Source: Dehalococcoidia bacterium (GTDB lineage Bacteria > Chloroflexota > Dehalococcoidia > Dehalococcoidales > W111). From it: 43,905 nucleotides of DNA. The translations under genes and the position numbers were made by a program. Each line of letters begins with the position of its first letter. The first letter of the stretch is position 1. Below the pieces are notes generated by a model. That model saw only the letters and a list, made by a program, of their open reading frames with translations. It searched no databases and was not told where the DNA came from. Shown piece after piece: positions 8,872-16,515 of the stretch. The stretch spans positions 58,579-102,483 of the forward strand of contig DUEU01000068.1 in assembly GCA_011191985.1 (NCBI GenBank), given 5' to 3'.

Positions 8872-9339
8872 ATGGCCCGTAAATCGAAAGAGGAAATACT
8901 CATCGCGGAAAGGCACTTCGACAGCATATTCAATTACGACGCCGGCACCATCAGGAGCAAGTTCCTGACCGAATTGAGGGATAACCAGAGAATAATGGGG
9001 ATAAGATGCCCCGATTGTAACCGGGTGTATGTACCGGCGCGGTCAACCTGCCATAAATGCTTTGCCAGCCTAACCGACTTCGTTCCGGTCGCCAACACCG
9101 GCACGTTGACAACGTATTCAATTGTAAACAGCCCGCAACCATATTCCCCCGCCGAGCCACCATTTATTTATGGGATTATTCAACTGGATGGAGCCGATAC
9201 CGGCCTGGTACATTTAATAAGCGGAGTTGATCCCCAAAAGGTAACTATCGGGATGAGGGTAAGGGCGGTATTCAATGAGAAACGTATCGGCAGCATATTC
9301 GATATCAAACACTTCAAGCCGATAGGGGGTGAGCGGTAG
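8872..9339 (+). CDS. DUF35 zinc-ribbon/OB-fold protein 2
   Basis: A 155-residue DUF35 protein with zinc ligands at C46, C49, C60 and C63, the same numbers as in the preceding gene, followed by an OB-fold (GTLTTYSIVNSP to GMRVRAVFNEKR). The central part differs enough from copy 1 that each may serve its own thiolase-fold partner, giving a 2+2 complex. It begins 3 bases after the stop of copy 1, so the pair is surely co-translated. Likely role: binding and positioning of the acyl-CoA for a thiolase-fold enzyme in the cytoplasm. Confidence 0.9.
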   Translation: MARKSKEEILIAERHFDSIFNYDAGTIRSKFLTELRDNQRIMGIRCPDCNRVYVPARSTCHKCFASLTDFVPVANTGTLTTYSIVNSPQPYSPAEPPFIYGIIQLDGADTGLVHLISGVDPQKVTIGMRVRAVFNEKRIGSIFDIKHFKPIGGER

Positions 9340-9340
9340 C

Positions 9341-10117
9341 ATGCCGATATCAGGGCCCGACATCCTTATCTACGAGAAGAAAGACAGGATAGTCACCATA
9401 AAGCTTAATCGGCCGGAGAGGTTGAACGCGCTCAGCCTGGAATCGATGCAAAGACTGGTAGAGTCCTGGCAACGCTTCGATGAGGACGAGGAGGCATGGG
9501 TGGCTATAGTGACCGGCGCCGGTGATAAGGTATTCTGTCCCGGCGCCGACCTTATCGAGACAAAAGAAAGAAACGAACAAGGATTGGGTACCCCCGAATG
9601 GCCCAGGTTTTATCTTACCAGGACGTGGAAACCCATTATTGCCGCCATCAACGGGCATGCCATAAGTGGCGGTTGGGCACTGGCCCAGGCCTGTGATGTC
9701 AGGATAGCCTCCGAGACAGCCGAGTTCGGTATCGCTGAGACAAGATGGAACATGCCAGCGGGCTGGGTATACGGCCTGACCAGACAACTGCAACTGGGGC
9801 ATGCCATGGAGGTTGTGCTCTGGGGAGACGCCCGAATATCGGCTCAAAGGGCATACGAAATGGGCTGGGTAAATAGGGTTGTGCCGCCAGATAAGGTCAT
9901 GGATGAGGCGATGTCATGGGCAGAGCGGATGTTGTCCCTGGGGCCGCGCTGTGTGAGAAACCTCAAGGAAATTCTATATCGCAGCTTTTCTATGACCCAG
10001 GAAGAAGCAGAGGAATTTTACCAGGCGCTCGAAACCAACCTTGAAGGGATGGAAGACAGTATTGAGGGGCCCAAAGCTTTCGCCGAGAAGAGGAAACCTG
10101 TTTTCCGGAACCGCTAA
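9341..10117 (+). CDS. Enoyl-CoA hydratase family protein, one catalytic Glu kept
   Basis: A 258-residue crotonase-fold protein with LNRPERLNALS, KVFCPGADL and AAINGHAISGG. The first catalytic glutamate (rat Glu144) is replaced by A113 in GGWALA, whereas the second is kept as E133 in GIAETRW. The W-N-M-P-A-G-W loop that follows is unusual. The ATG lies one base after the stop of the DUF35 gene; GGGGGTGA upstream is its ribosome site, and a GTG at 9329 is a possible longer start. Hydratase or isomerase activity is likely but not certain. It is the last gene of the run, followed by a terminator. Confidence 0.9.
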   Translation: MPISGPDILIYEKKDRIVTIKLNRPERLNALSLESMQRLVESWQRFDEDEEAWVAIVTGAGDKVFCPGADLIETKERNEQGLGTPEWPRFYLTRTWKPIIAAINGHAISGGWALAQACDVRIASETAEFGIAETRWNMPAGWVYGLTRQLQLGHAMEVVLWGDARISAQRAYEMGWVNRVVPPDKVMDEAMSWAERMLSLGPRCVRNLKEILYRSFSMTQEEAEEFYQALETNLEGMEDSIEGPKAFAEKRKPVFRNR

Positions 10118-10179
10118 CCCGTCAGAGCAGAAAATTTAACGTCCACAATCCAGTTACTGCTATATCGAGTAAGTCAATC

Positions 10180-10208
10180 CTGGTTGGCCTCCAAGCCAGT
10201 TATTTTTT
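10180..10208 (+). terminator. Intrinsic terminator of the 883-10117 run
   Basis: CTGGTTGG and CCAAGCCAG form a stem with one bulged base and a CCT loop, followed at once by TTATTTTTT. It lies 60 bases after the last plus-strand gene and before the convergent minus-strand gene. Confidence 0.65.
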
Positions 10209-10243
10209 CCCTTATTGAAAAATTACTTTCTGCAAAGACCTTC

Positions 10244-11122
10244 CTAAGACCAACCCTCCGGTCTTCCTCTATGCTTGCCATAATCAGGCGTCCTTTTTTC
10301 AAAGAACGCTCTCTGGGCTTCTATAGTCTGCGGATTATGGAAATGGTCGGGATACATCAGGTTCTGGAACTGCGTTAGCGATGCCCGCATATAATCTATA
10401 TCGGCGTCAAAGCTGGCTTTAAGAATCTCGATACAAGCGGGATGCATGTCAAGGATTTCCTGACACCACTTGTCGGCCTCTTCGTCTATCTTATCCAGGG
10501 CGACGACCTTATTCACCAGCCCCATCTCGTAAGCTTCTTGAGCGGTATATCGCCGGCACAGCATCCACATTTCTCTGGCTTTTTTGGCACCGATAACGCG
10601 GGTCAAATAGGCCACGATATACCCGTCTGCCGGGCTGGCAATTCTGGGACCATTCTGCCCAAATATGGCGTTATCGGCGGCTATGGTAAAATCAGTAAAG
10701 TAGGCCAGATGGTTGCCGACGGCAATACAATACCCTTTTACCGCCGCGATTATCGGCTTCCGGCAGCGTCGTATCGAGCCCTGAATAAGAAGGGCGTTCT
10801 GCTTCTCGAATTCGGCCTCAGATCCACCGCTGGACTCATCATACATATCGCCACCGGCCATAAAAGAATTAGGGCTGGTACTGGTTACCACCACCACACC
10901 AATACTCGGGTCGCGGTTAGCATCGATAAGACAGTCCCGCCATTCTAGAAAGGTACTGCTACGCCAGGCCATAAAGCCCGGCTTGACCTCGTAGCAGAAA
11001 CTTATTCTGGCGACACCACCGTTGGAGAAATACTTCTTCTCGTAAATAATGTCCTTTAAATCTTCAAAAGCCCCGGGTACTCGGGTCCACTCTTTAGGCC
11101 AGTTCTCCAATTTTTCATACAT
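10244..11122 (-). CDS. MenB/BadI-like crotonase-fold protein
   Basis: A 292-residue crotonase-superfamily protein. Its FGQNGPRIASPADGY segment (154-168) and KKAREMWMLCRRYTAQEAYE (180-199) closely follow the naphthoyl-CoA synthase MenB pattern, as does the C-terminal FFEKRTPDYG. The usual glutamates are absent (VGNH at 135-138), as expected for this branch. No other menaquinone genes are nearby. The ring-opening hydrolase BadI of alicyclic acid degradation is a known MenB relative, so a ring-cleaving C-C hydrolase is an attractive alternative. It starts at an ATG 8 bases after GGAGGTGA and is third in a minus-strand set behind a DsrE-like gene and another crotonase. The exact reaction is uncertain. 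Confidence 0.85.
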   Translation of the reverse strand: MYEKLENWPKEWTRVPGAFEDLKDIIYEKKYFSNGGVARISFCYEVKPGFMAWRSSTFLEWRDCLIDANRDPSIGVVVVTSTSPNSFMAGGDMYDESSGGSEAEFEKQNALLIQGSIRRCRKPIIAAVKGYCIAVGNHLAYFTDFTIAADNAIFGQNGPRIASPADGYIVAYLTRVIGAKKAREMWMLCRRYTAQEAYEMGLVNKVVALDKIDEEADKWCQEILDMHPACIEILKASFDADIDYMRASLTQFQNLMYPDHFHNPQTIEAQRAFFEKRTPDYGKHRGRPEGWS

Positions 11123-11148
11123 TTATAAATTCACCTCCGAAACAGGCA

Positions 11149-11577
11149 TCAAAGGCTGCCGATGATCGTCTTCGCCTCACTTAGCATAGCCAACACAGAC
11201 GCTGCGTCCGCCTTGACCACCCCGTCGGGTAACCTGTCGGCGACCTCCAGAAGTTCTGGCCAGGGGTAACAGGCAATCAGGCTTACGCCCGCTTTCTGCG
11301 CTTCAGCTATCACCTGTTTTGTATCCACAATCCGGCTCACACCACTACCCGCCACTGGTATCCCTAGGGAAGCGGCCACACCAGCCATTTTCAATCGAAC
11401 GTCATCACTGGTCAACTGACGTGCCCACCTAAATACTCCGTCAGTAAGCGCTGCCAGAGCCTCCCCGCTTAACAGTACCGCCACCTGCTGTCCGGCCTCC
11501 CTGGCTTCCATGGCTAAGAGTAAGTTACTGATAAAAGAATCGGCCCGTCCATCTCTACATATTAGAACCAGATCCAT
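11149..11577 (-). CDS. DsrE-like small protein
   Basis: A 142-residue alpha/beta protein with the DsrE/DsrF-like pattern: an N-terminal strand MDLVLICRDG, a helix rich in small residues, VAVLLSGEAL and a late VSLIACYPWPE segment with C103. Family members are sulfur-relay proteins or small-molecule binding proteins of unclear function. It is flanked by two crotonases (22 and 26 bases away) and has a GGAGG site before its ATG, so it is co-expressed with them. A role in sulfur transfer is not supported by any neighbour; it may be an accessory protein of the pathway. Confidence 0.7.
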   Translation of the reverse strand: MDLVLICRDGRADSFISNLLLAMEAREAGQQVAVLLSGEALAALTDGVFRWARQLTSDDVRLKMAGVAASLGIPVAGSGVSRIVDTKQVIAEAQKAGVSLIACYPWPELLEVADRLPDGVVKADAASVLAMLSEAKTIIGSL

Positions 11578-11599
11578 CCCTCGACCTCCTTATTATGGC

Positions 11600-12514
11600 C
11601 TACTCCTTGGCGGCTCTGCCCTTGTAGCTCAGGCGATACTTGGGAGGATAGCGACTCTCCCTGACATCTATCGCCCCTTTTTCTCCCTTCTGGCTTACTT
11701 CTTTTAACACCAGAAAATCACCTGGCTCTGCTTTCATGTGAGTGGCCGCACAGTGGGCCAAGGCGGCAACCAAGTTGGGGGCAGCGAGATCGTTCTTCAT
11801 TGCTTTCAGGCAATCCACTAAATGCTTCTCTACTACCAACAACTCAATAGGCTTCTTGGCGATTACCTCCGCCATCTCGTTTACCTCATCATCGAGCCTT
11901 TCGCGGGGCACAACTTTGTTCACACAACCCATCTTCTCCATCTCCCAGGCATCAAAAGGACGCCCGGTCAGCACCATCTCCATATACTTTTTGGACCCCA
12001 TTTCCTGTAACCACACACCCAGGGGCTGCTCGCCGGTAATGTACCTGAAAGCGGGATGAGTGAATAGGGCATCTTCTGACGCTATGGTAATATCACAGGA
12101 TTGGGCAAAACCAAAGTGGAAGCCGTAGCAGTAGCCGTGTACCTGAGCAATAGTAGCCTTGGCAAAATGAAACAGATAGCTCTGGCTCAGTTTATCGGTG
12201 TAATCAGAAAAGCAATCTTTCTCCTCAAACAGCCGCTCTCTGACAGTAGGACGTGGCGCCTTAGGGTCACGTGAAAAATGTACGGTTGTCGTTCCCAAAC
12301 CCGTTAAGTCCGCGCCAGCTCCAAAGCATTCCCCAGCGCCTTTCACTATCAGCACCTTTACATCGTCATCTTTTTCTATCTCCCTCAATAACGGGTTGAG
12401 CGCCTGCATATCTTCCCATTTAATGAAGTTCATCTGTTCCGGCCGGTTAAAGGTTAAGCGGGCGATCCTCTTTTGGGGGTCTTTCTCATATATAAAATAA
12501 TCAGTCTTGGCCAT
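11600..12514 (-). CDS. Enoyl-CoA hydratase/isomerase family protein with atypical active site
   Basis: A 304-residue crotonase-fold protein, longer than the usual 260. It has LTFNRPEQMNFI, GECFGAGADL and a GYCYGFHFGFAQSCD segment where the GGGCELA motif is normally found. The first catalytic glutamate is replaced by glycine and the second (normally PE) by alanine in THPAFRY. It keeps the overall fold and the VNKVVPRERL end, with a C-terminal extension. It is probably the first gene of a three-gene minus-strand operon read from the promoter at 12823-12852. GGGAGGG stands 3-4 bases before the ATG. Reaction unknown. Confidence 0.85.
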   Translation of the reverse strand: MAKTDYFIYEKDPQKRIARLTFNRPEQMNFIKWEDMQALNPLLREIEKDDDVKVLIVKGAGECFGAGADLTGLGTTTVHFSRDPKAPRPTVRERLFEEKDCFSDYTDKLSQSYLFHFAKATIAQVHGYCYGFHFGFAQSCDITIASEDALFTHPAFRYITGEQPLGVWLQEMGSKKYMEMVLTGRPFDAWEMEKMGCVNKVVPRERLDDEVNEMAEVIAKKPIELLVVEKHLVDCLKAMKNDLAAPNLVAALAHCAATHMKAEPGDFLVLKEVSQKGEKGAIDVRESRYPPKYRLSYKGRAAKE

Positions 12515-12944
12515 TTTCCCTCCCTTATTTTCTCCTTTTTAAGGTTCTTTTTTCTTATCTTTCAGAGTTTCTCCGAAAAACAACAGGCCACCCAAGGGCA
12601 TTAACCGGGTCAGCCTCGATATCCCGGGGGTGGTTCATCACCGCCCACTTGTCTTATTCAGTACTGCTACCGTCTTTATTGAGGACTCCAATGCCATGAT
12701 GTAGAGTCATGGATATACCTCATTTTCAGTACAGAACATTGAGATACCAGACCATGTTACACACGCAAATACAACCCTAAATCTTAAAGGGCCAATTGGA
12801 AGCTGTTTATACCTTAGGGCGCATTATACCGCAGATACCGCTAAAAAGTCAAGCTAAGATGCCCCCAAGAATGGGGTGCCTTACGTAAGGTTCAACTCCC
12901 TATTTAAAACGAACTTGTTCTACCACCAAAACCACGCCAGTATG
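12515..12944. other. Long leader and promoter region of the minus-strand crotonase operon
   Basis: About 430 bases without a clear gene. It holds a good minus-strand promoter (12823-12852), giving a leader of about 300 bases. Within this leader a 27-codon open frame with ATG at 12638 and stop at 12555 lacks a good ribosome site. A C/G-rich hairpin at 12863-12876 and the palindrome CCTTACGTAAGG at 12879-12890 lie just upstream of the promoter, downstream of the nitronate monooxygenase-like gene. Confidence 0.5.
12823..12852 (-). promoter_or_regulatory. Promoter of the 12514-10244 operon
   Basis: On the minus strand TTGACT (12852-12847) and TATAAT (12828-12823) are separated by 18 bases. Eleven of twelve consensus bases match. 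Confidence 0.55.
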
Positions 12945-14063
12945 CTATTCAGTGCCTAAGATATCGACTGCCTGTGTCACCATATCGTACAGAACCTGTC
13001 TTGCTGACTTACGCCCGTTGATTAACCCCACTATATTCCCCGATGCCGTGCTGACCCACTCACGCAGCTGCGGGGTATTAAATATCGCCAGTGACGTTGG
13101 GTCTTCGGTGTAAACCGACCAGGGCATGGGATGATAAATACCTTGCAGTGGCATCGGCAGGGTCGGTAATGCGCCCGGCTGCGTCCAGAGGTCAATATAC
13201 TTATTCCTTAGGCCACGGGCGGTCTTACCGGTGTATACCCTAGTGATGACAGCATCTTCGTCCGCAGCCTCGAGCATCCTGTCCTTTATCCAGTCCGCCA
13301 GCGGGCTCTCGTGGACCGGTAACCAAATGGTGCCCGTCCATACGCCGACAGCACCCAGGGCTAGGGCGGCCACTAGCCCTCTGCCATCACCGATGCCGCC
13401 GGCCGCCAGCACTGGTATCGGGCTAACGGCATCAACTATTTGAGGCACTAATGCCATAGTGCCTATTCTCCCGGTATGTCCCCCGGCTTCGGTCCCCTGG
13501 GCCACGATGATATCAACCCCAAGTTCGGCCACGCGGCGAGCATTTTTTACATTGCCAACAAGGCTGATTACTTTTATTCCGGCGGCATGGGCTTCCTCTA
13601 TAGCCTCGCGGGTTACTCCCAGTGCCGCCGCAAAGACAGCCGGCTTCTCTTTTATGGCGGCTTCCCATTGCCGCTTCACCGACTCATAAGCACCTTCGGG
13701 GCCAATGTATGGCCGCTCCAGCCGTGTCCCGGGGATTTCTTCAGGCAGACCTAGATCTTTCTTAATTCCATCCATAAAGTCTTTGTATTCCTGAGGGACC
13801 TTAGTTAGCAACCGCTCCACAGTGTCTATTTCCTGATTGGCAGTCCGGAAGGCGACGTCTATCGCAAAGGGCTTATCGGTGTTTGCCTTCAGCCACTTGA
13901 CCTCGGCCGTTATTTCCTCCGGACTCAACCAAACGGTACCCAGAACCCCACACCCACCGGCATTACTGACTGCGGCGACTACATCACGGCAATGACTGAA
14001 GGCCATGATCGGATATTCGATGTCCAACATGTCACATAGCTTGGTGTGTAAGCTGAGAGCCAT
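12945..14063 (-). CDS. Nitronate monooxygenase-like (2-nitropropane dioxygenase family) FMN enzyme
   Basis: A 372-residue TIM-barrel flavoprotein. It starts with CDMLDIEYPIMAFSHC and SNAGGCGVLG, has the GTEAGGHTGRIGT loop typical of the nitronate monooxygenase/FabK-like family, and the phosphate-binding AAGGIGDGRGL followed by GAVGVWTGT. In catabolic clusters of anaerobes such proteins are often misnamed; an enoyl-CoA reductase-like or other FMN oxidoreductase role is possible. It is transcribed alone, with its own promoter upstream (14167-14196), away from the plus-strand Liv operon. Confidence 0.85.
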   Translation of the reverse strand: MALSLHTKLCDMLDIEYPIMAFSHCRDVVAAVSNAGGCGVLGTVWLSPEEITAEVKWLKANTDKPFAIDVAFRTANQEIDTVERLLTKVPQEYKDFMDGIKKDLGLPEEIPGTRLERPYIGPEGAYESVKRQWEAAIKEKPAVFAAALGVTREAIEEAHAAGIKVISLVGNVKNARRVAELGVDIIVAQGTEAGGHTGRIGTMALVPQIVDAVSPIPVLAAGGIGDGRGLVAALALGAVGVWTGTIWLPVHESPLADWIKDRMLEAADEDAVITRVYTGKTARGLRNKYIDLWTQPGALPTLPMPLQGIYHPMPWSVYTEDPTSLAIFNTPQLREWVSTASGNIVGLINGRKSARQVLYDMVTQAVDILGTE

Positions 14064-14166
14064 TTATATTCCTCCTCGGATTGTTGTCTGCGTTACTAAT
14101 CTTTAGTATCCACTGTGGGACTGAGCGTGGTAACTAACTACCAGGCTATACGTATGTGATACCAAA

Positions 14167-14196
14167 ACGATACACTACCACCTCAATTAATGTCAA
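14167..14196 (-). promoter_or_regulatory. Promoter of the nitronate monooxygenase-like gene
   Basis: Minus-strand TTGACA (14196-14191) and TATCGT (14172-14167) with an 18-base spacer. The leader would be about 100 bases. Confidence 0.45.
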
Positions 14197-14496
14197 TTTG
14201 TTTTAAATAAGACTTACCCAATAGCTTGAATGTCGTACCCAGAACGCCCCCGAAAGATGCCAGGATTGGCATTTGCCGATAGGGTATTCTATTGTATCAA
14301 ATAAATGAGGTGGGCTGGGCAATCCAGCACGATTCACGGGACATAGAGTATCGGGCAATTTAGCGCCGAGATTTAAGGTAATTGCCCTGGTAAAGGTGAT
14401 ATATGGTGACAGCCACAAGCTTGTTCACCCCATCGGGCTTCTTTATAGTAGCGTTCAAAAAGCAGTAGATACCGTTAACCAGTTTAATATGGTATA

Positions 14497-14525
14497 TTGA
14501 CAAAGCGCAATTTGTATGGTATATG
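14497..14525 (+). promoter_or_regulatory. Promoter of livHMGF
   Basis: A perfect TTGACA (14497-14502), a 17-base spacer and TATATG (14520-14525). The word ATGGTATAT occurs immediately before the -35 (14489-14497) and again over the -10 (14516-14524), and a similar ATGGTAGATATAT follows at 14537. These repeats could be operator sites. Confidence 0.6.
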
Positions 14526-14576
14526 TATTTAACCATATGGTAGATATATCCCCCTGAAATCAGGCAATGATGGGAT

Positions 14577-14610
14577 AATCGGGTGAGGTGTAATAGCCCC
14601 TCGCCCGATT
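14577..14610 (+). promoter_or_regulatory. Leader hairpin before livH
   Basis: AATCGGGTGAGG (14577-14588) pairs with CCTCGCCCGATT (14599-14610) over 12 base pairs including one T-G wobble, with a 10-base loop. No T-run follows, so it is not a simple terminator. It ends 42 bases before the livH ATG and may be an operator or an mRNA-stabilising structure. Confidence 0.5.
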
Positions 14611-14652
14611 GTTCAGTAAGACAGTATAGGCAATCATAAGGAGCAATCCTGA

Positions 14653-15513
14653 ATGGAACTGGCGGTCATTTCGCTAGTAAATACGCTAGTGCTGGCATCA
14701 ATGTACATATTGGTGGCACTAGGTTTTGCTCTTCTTTTCAGCATCATGGGTATCCTCAATTTTGCCCATGGGGCTGTATACATGATTGGTGGCTATATCT
14801 GTTACGGATTTGCCGTGCAACTCGGTATTAATCTATGGCTATCGCTCTTGCTAGCAGTGCTAATAGTTGCCTCGTTTGGGCTATTCCTGGAGAAGTTTTG
14901 CTTCCGCCCTTTTTCTGGAAATTTTGACCGCACCATAGTGGTATGCATCGGGGTCATACTAATTCTGGAGACTACGGTGAATTTGCTAGTAGGGTATAAT
15001 GTATGGTCTATACCCGAATTTGCTTCGGGCATCATCAGGATCGGGGCTATTCATCTCAGTGCCGAGAGGCTAATAACCTTTATTATTGGCGGCGCTCTCT
15101 TGCTGATAATGGTCTGGGTCATTAATGGCACGAGAACGGGTCAGCAAATGCAGGCCGTCTCCCAAGACCCCGAGGGAGCCGCACTGCAGGGGATTAGTAT
15201 CCACCGTGTTTCGGCCCTTGCCTGTTTCACGGCCTGCGGACTGGCGGCGGTGGCGGGATCCCTAATGGGCGCTTATTTATCATTGACCCCATTTATGGGA
15301 TCCCAAATGCTGGTAAAAGCACTGCAACTGGTTATCCTGGGTGGGTTGGGTAGTATCGGCGGCATCTTTTTTGCCGGTTTGGTCGTCGGTGCCATCGACG
15401 CGACGCTACCCTTGTTTATCAGCGGTGCTGCCAGTCAGGCCATCGCCTTCGGTATAATCGTTGTTCTTCTACTGTTCCGACCTCAGGGATTCTTTGGCCG
15501 TAAGTCAGGATAA
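14653..15513 (+). CDS. livH: Branched-chain amino acid-type ABC transporter permease LivH
   Basis: A 286-residue membrane protein with about eight hydrophobic segments. It has the family features LGFALLFSIMGILNFAHGA near residues 22-40 and the EAA-like loop SQDPEGAALQGI (about 170-181), then GGLGSIGGIFFAGLVVG. It forms the inner-membrane channel with LivM. AAGGAGC lies before the ATG. It is the first of four overlapping or closely spaced genes; no binding-protein gene is next to it, the nearest being at 24586-25797 on the other strand. Family members of this type also carry aromatic and other organic acids, so the substrate need not be an amino acid. Confidence 0.93.
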   Translation: MELAVISLVNTLVLASMYILVALGFALLFSIMGILNFAHGAVYMIGGYICYGFAVQLGINLWLSLLLAVLIVASFGLFLEKFCFRPFSGNFDRTIVVCIGVILILETTVNLLVGYNVWSIPEFASGIIRIGAIHLSAERLITFIIGGALLLIMVWVINGTRTGQQMQAVSQDPEGAALQGISIHRVSALACFTACGLAAVAGSLMGAYLSLTPFMGSQMLVKALQLVILGGLGSIGGIFFAGLVVGAIDATLPLFISGAASQAIAFGIIVVLLLFRPQGFFGRKSG

Positions 15514-15525
15514 GAAAAAAGATGT

Positions 15526-16515
15526 ATGGACGTGATGGACAAGCAACTTTCTATTAGAAATAGAAACCTTACCAAGCCAGCGGTTTATGCCGGGCTAATA
15601 GTTATTCTATCCTTGCTTCCGTTGCTTATTAAATCACCATACTGGTTGCACGTTTTCATACTCATTTTCATATACATCATTGCCACGGTCAGTCTGCGCG
15701 TGATAACTACCTCGGGTCAGTTCCCTCTAGCACATGCCGCTTTTATGGGCATCGGGGCTTACACCTCGGCTGTGGTATCCAAAGAGCTGGGGTGGACGCC
15801 CTGGCTCACCATTCCACTGGGGGCATTGGCAGCCATGGTTATCGGGATTCTCATAGCTTACCCGTTTGCCCGGCTGAGGGCGATATACTACGCTGTGGTA
15901 AGTCTTTTTTTCGGCATAGGGGTTCTACAGATACTGTTTGTATTCGAGAAATGGACTAATGCGTATGGCGGCCTCATCGGTATCCCGTATTTGCTGGGTG
16001 CCACAAAGGTACCCTACTACTACTTCTTCCTGGGGCTTACCTCGCTCTGTCTTTTAGCCCTCTATCGGTTTGAGTTCTGCCGTATTGGCACGAACTTGAA
16101 AGCGATTGCCCAGTCATACATGGTAGCCTCCAGTGTTGGCATAAACGAAGCCCGTTACCGGGTTATCGCCGTGGCGGTAGGCTGTTTTTTTGTCGGACTA
16201 GCTGGTGCTACCTATGCTCATTATAATGTGGTACTGTCCTACACCAGCTTTGATATGCTGGCAACCCTCTGGCTGGTTCTGTATGCTATAGTAGGCGGCA
16301 TGGGAAGCTTTGCCGGACCTATTATCGGAACGGCGGTCCTAATGGTAGTGCCCGAGCTTTTCCGGGAACTGAAAGAGTTCGTTCCTTTTCTATCCGCCGG
16401 CATACTTTTAGTAGTGGTTTTTTTAATGCCGCAGGGCCTGGTCGGTTTGCCGCAACTGGTAAGGTCATGGATAGTCAGACGTCGCGAGAGGAAGGCAATC
16501 ACTCATGCTTCTTGA
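15526..16515 (+). CDS. livM: Branched-chain amino acid-type ABC transporter permease LivM
   Basis: A 329-residue integral membrane protein with about nine hydrophobic segments. It carries the LivM hallmarks SGQFPLAHAAFMGIGAYTSA (about 64-83), SVGINEARYR in the cytoplasmic loop, and GGMGSFAGPIIGTA. It pairs with LivH. The gene starts 12 bases after livH. The ribosome site is weak (AAGAAAAAAG), and an ATG three codons on (15535) is an alternative. Its end overlaps livG by 11 bases, which implies translational coupling. Confidence 0.93.
   Translation: MDVMDKQLSIRNRNLTKPAVYAGLIVILSLLPLLIKSPYWLHVFILIFIYIIATVSLRVITTSGQFPLAHAAFMGIGAYTSAVVSKELGWTPWLTIPLGALAAMVIGILIAYPFARLRAIYYAVVSLFFGIGVLQILFVFEKWTNAYGGLIGIPYLLGATKVPYYYFFLGLTSLCLLALYRFEFCRIGTNLKAIAQSYMVASSVGINEARYRVIAVAVGCFFVGLAGATYAHYNVVLSYTSFDMLATLWLVLYAIVGGMGSFAGPIIGTAVLMVVPELFRELKEFVPFLSAGILLVVVFLMPQGLVGLPQLVRSWIVRRRERKAITHAS

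Larger units (their letters stand above)
14064..14652. other. Divergent intergenic region before the Liv operon
   Basis: Nearly 590 bases without a convincing gene; a 71-codon minus-strand frame at 14203-14418 has no ribosome site and no recognisable motif. The region carries a promoter for each side, repeated ATGGTATAT words, the palindrome ACCATATGGT (14532-14541) and a strong hairpin (14577-14610), each noted separately. Confidence 0.6.

Noticed and set aside
12861-12879. CCCC/GGGG hairpin as terminator of the nitronate monooxygenase-like gene
   Set aside because: The stem is only five base pairs and the nearest T-run lies about 17 bases further on; kept only as a remark in the gap entry.
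12879-12890. CCTTACGTAAGG palindrome as an operator
   Set aside because: A single 12-base palindrome not placed on a promoter; no second copy was seen in the window.
14203-14418. 71-codon open frame on the minus strand in the region before livH
   Set aside because: No ribosome site, no recognisable motif, and an amino-acid mix unlike the neighbouring proteins.
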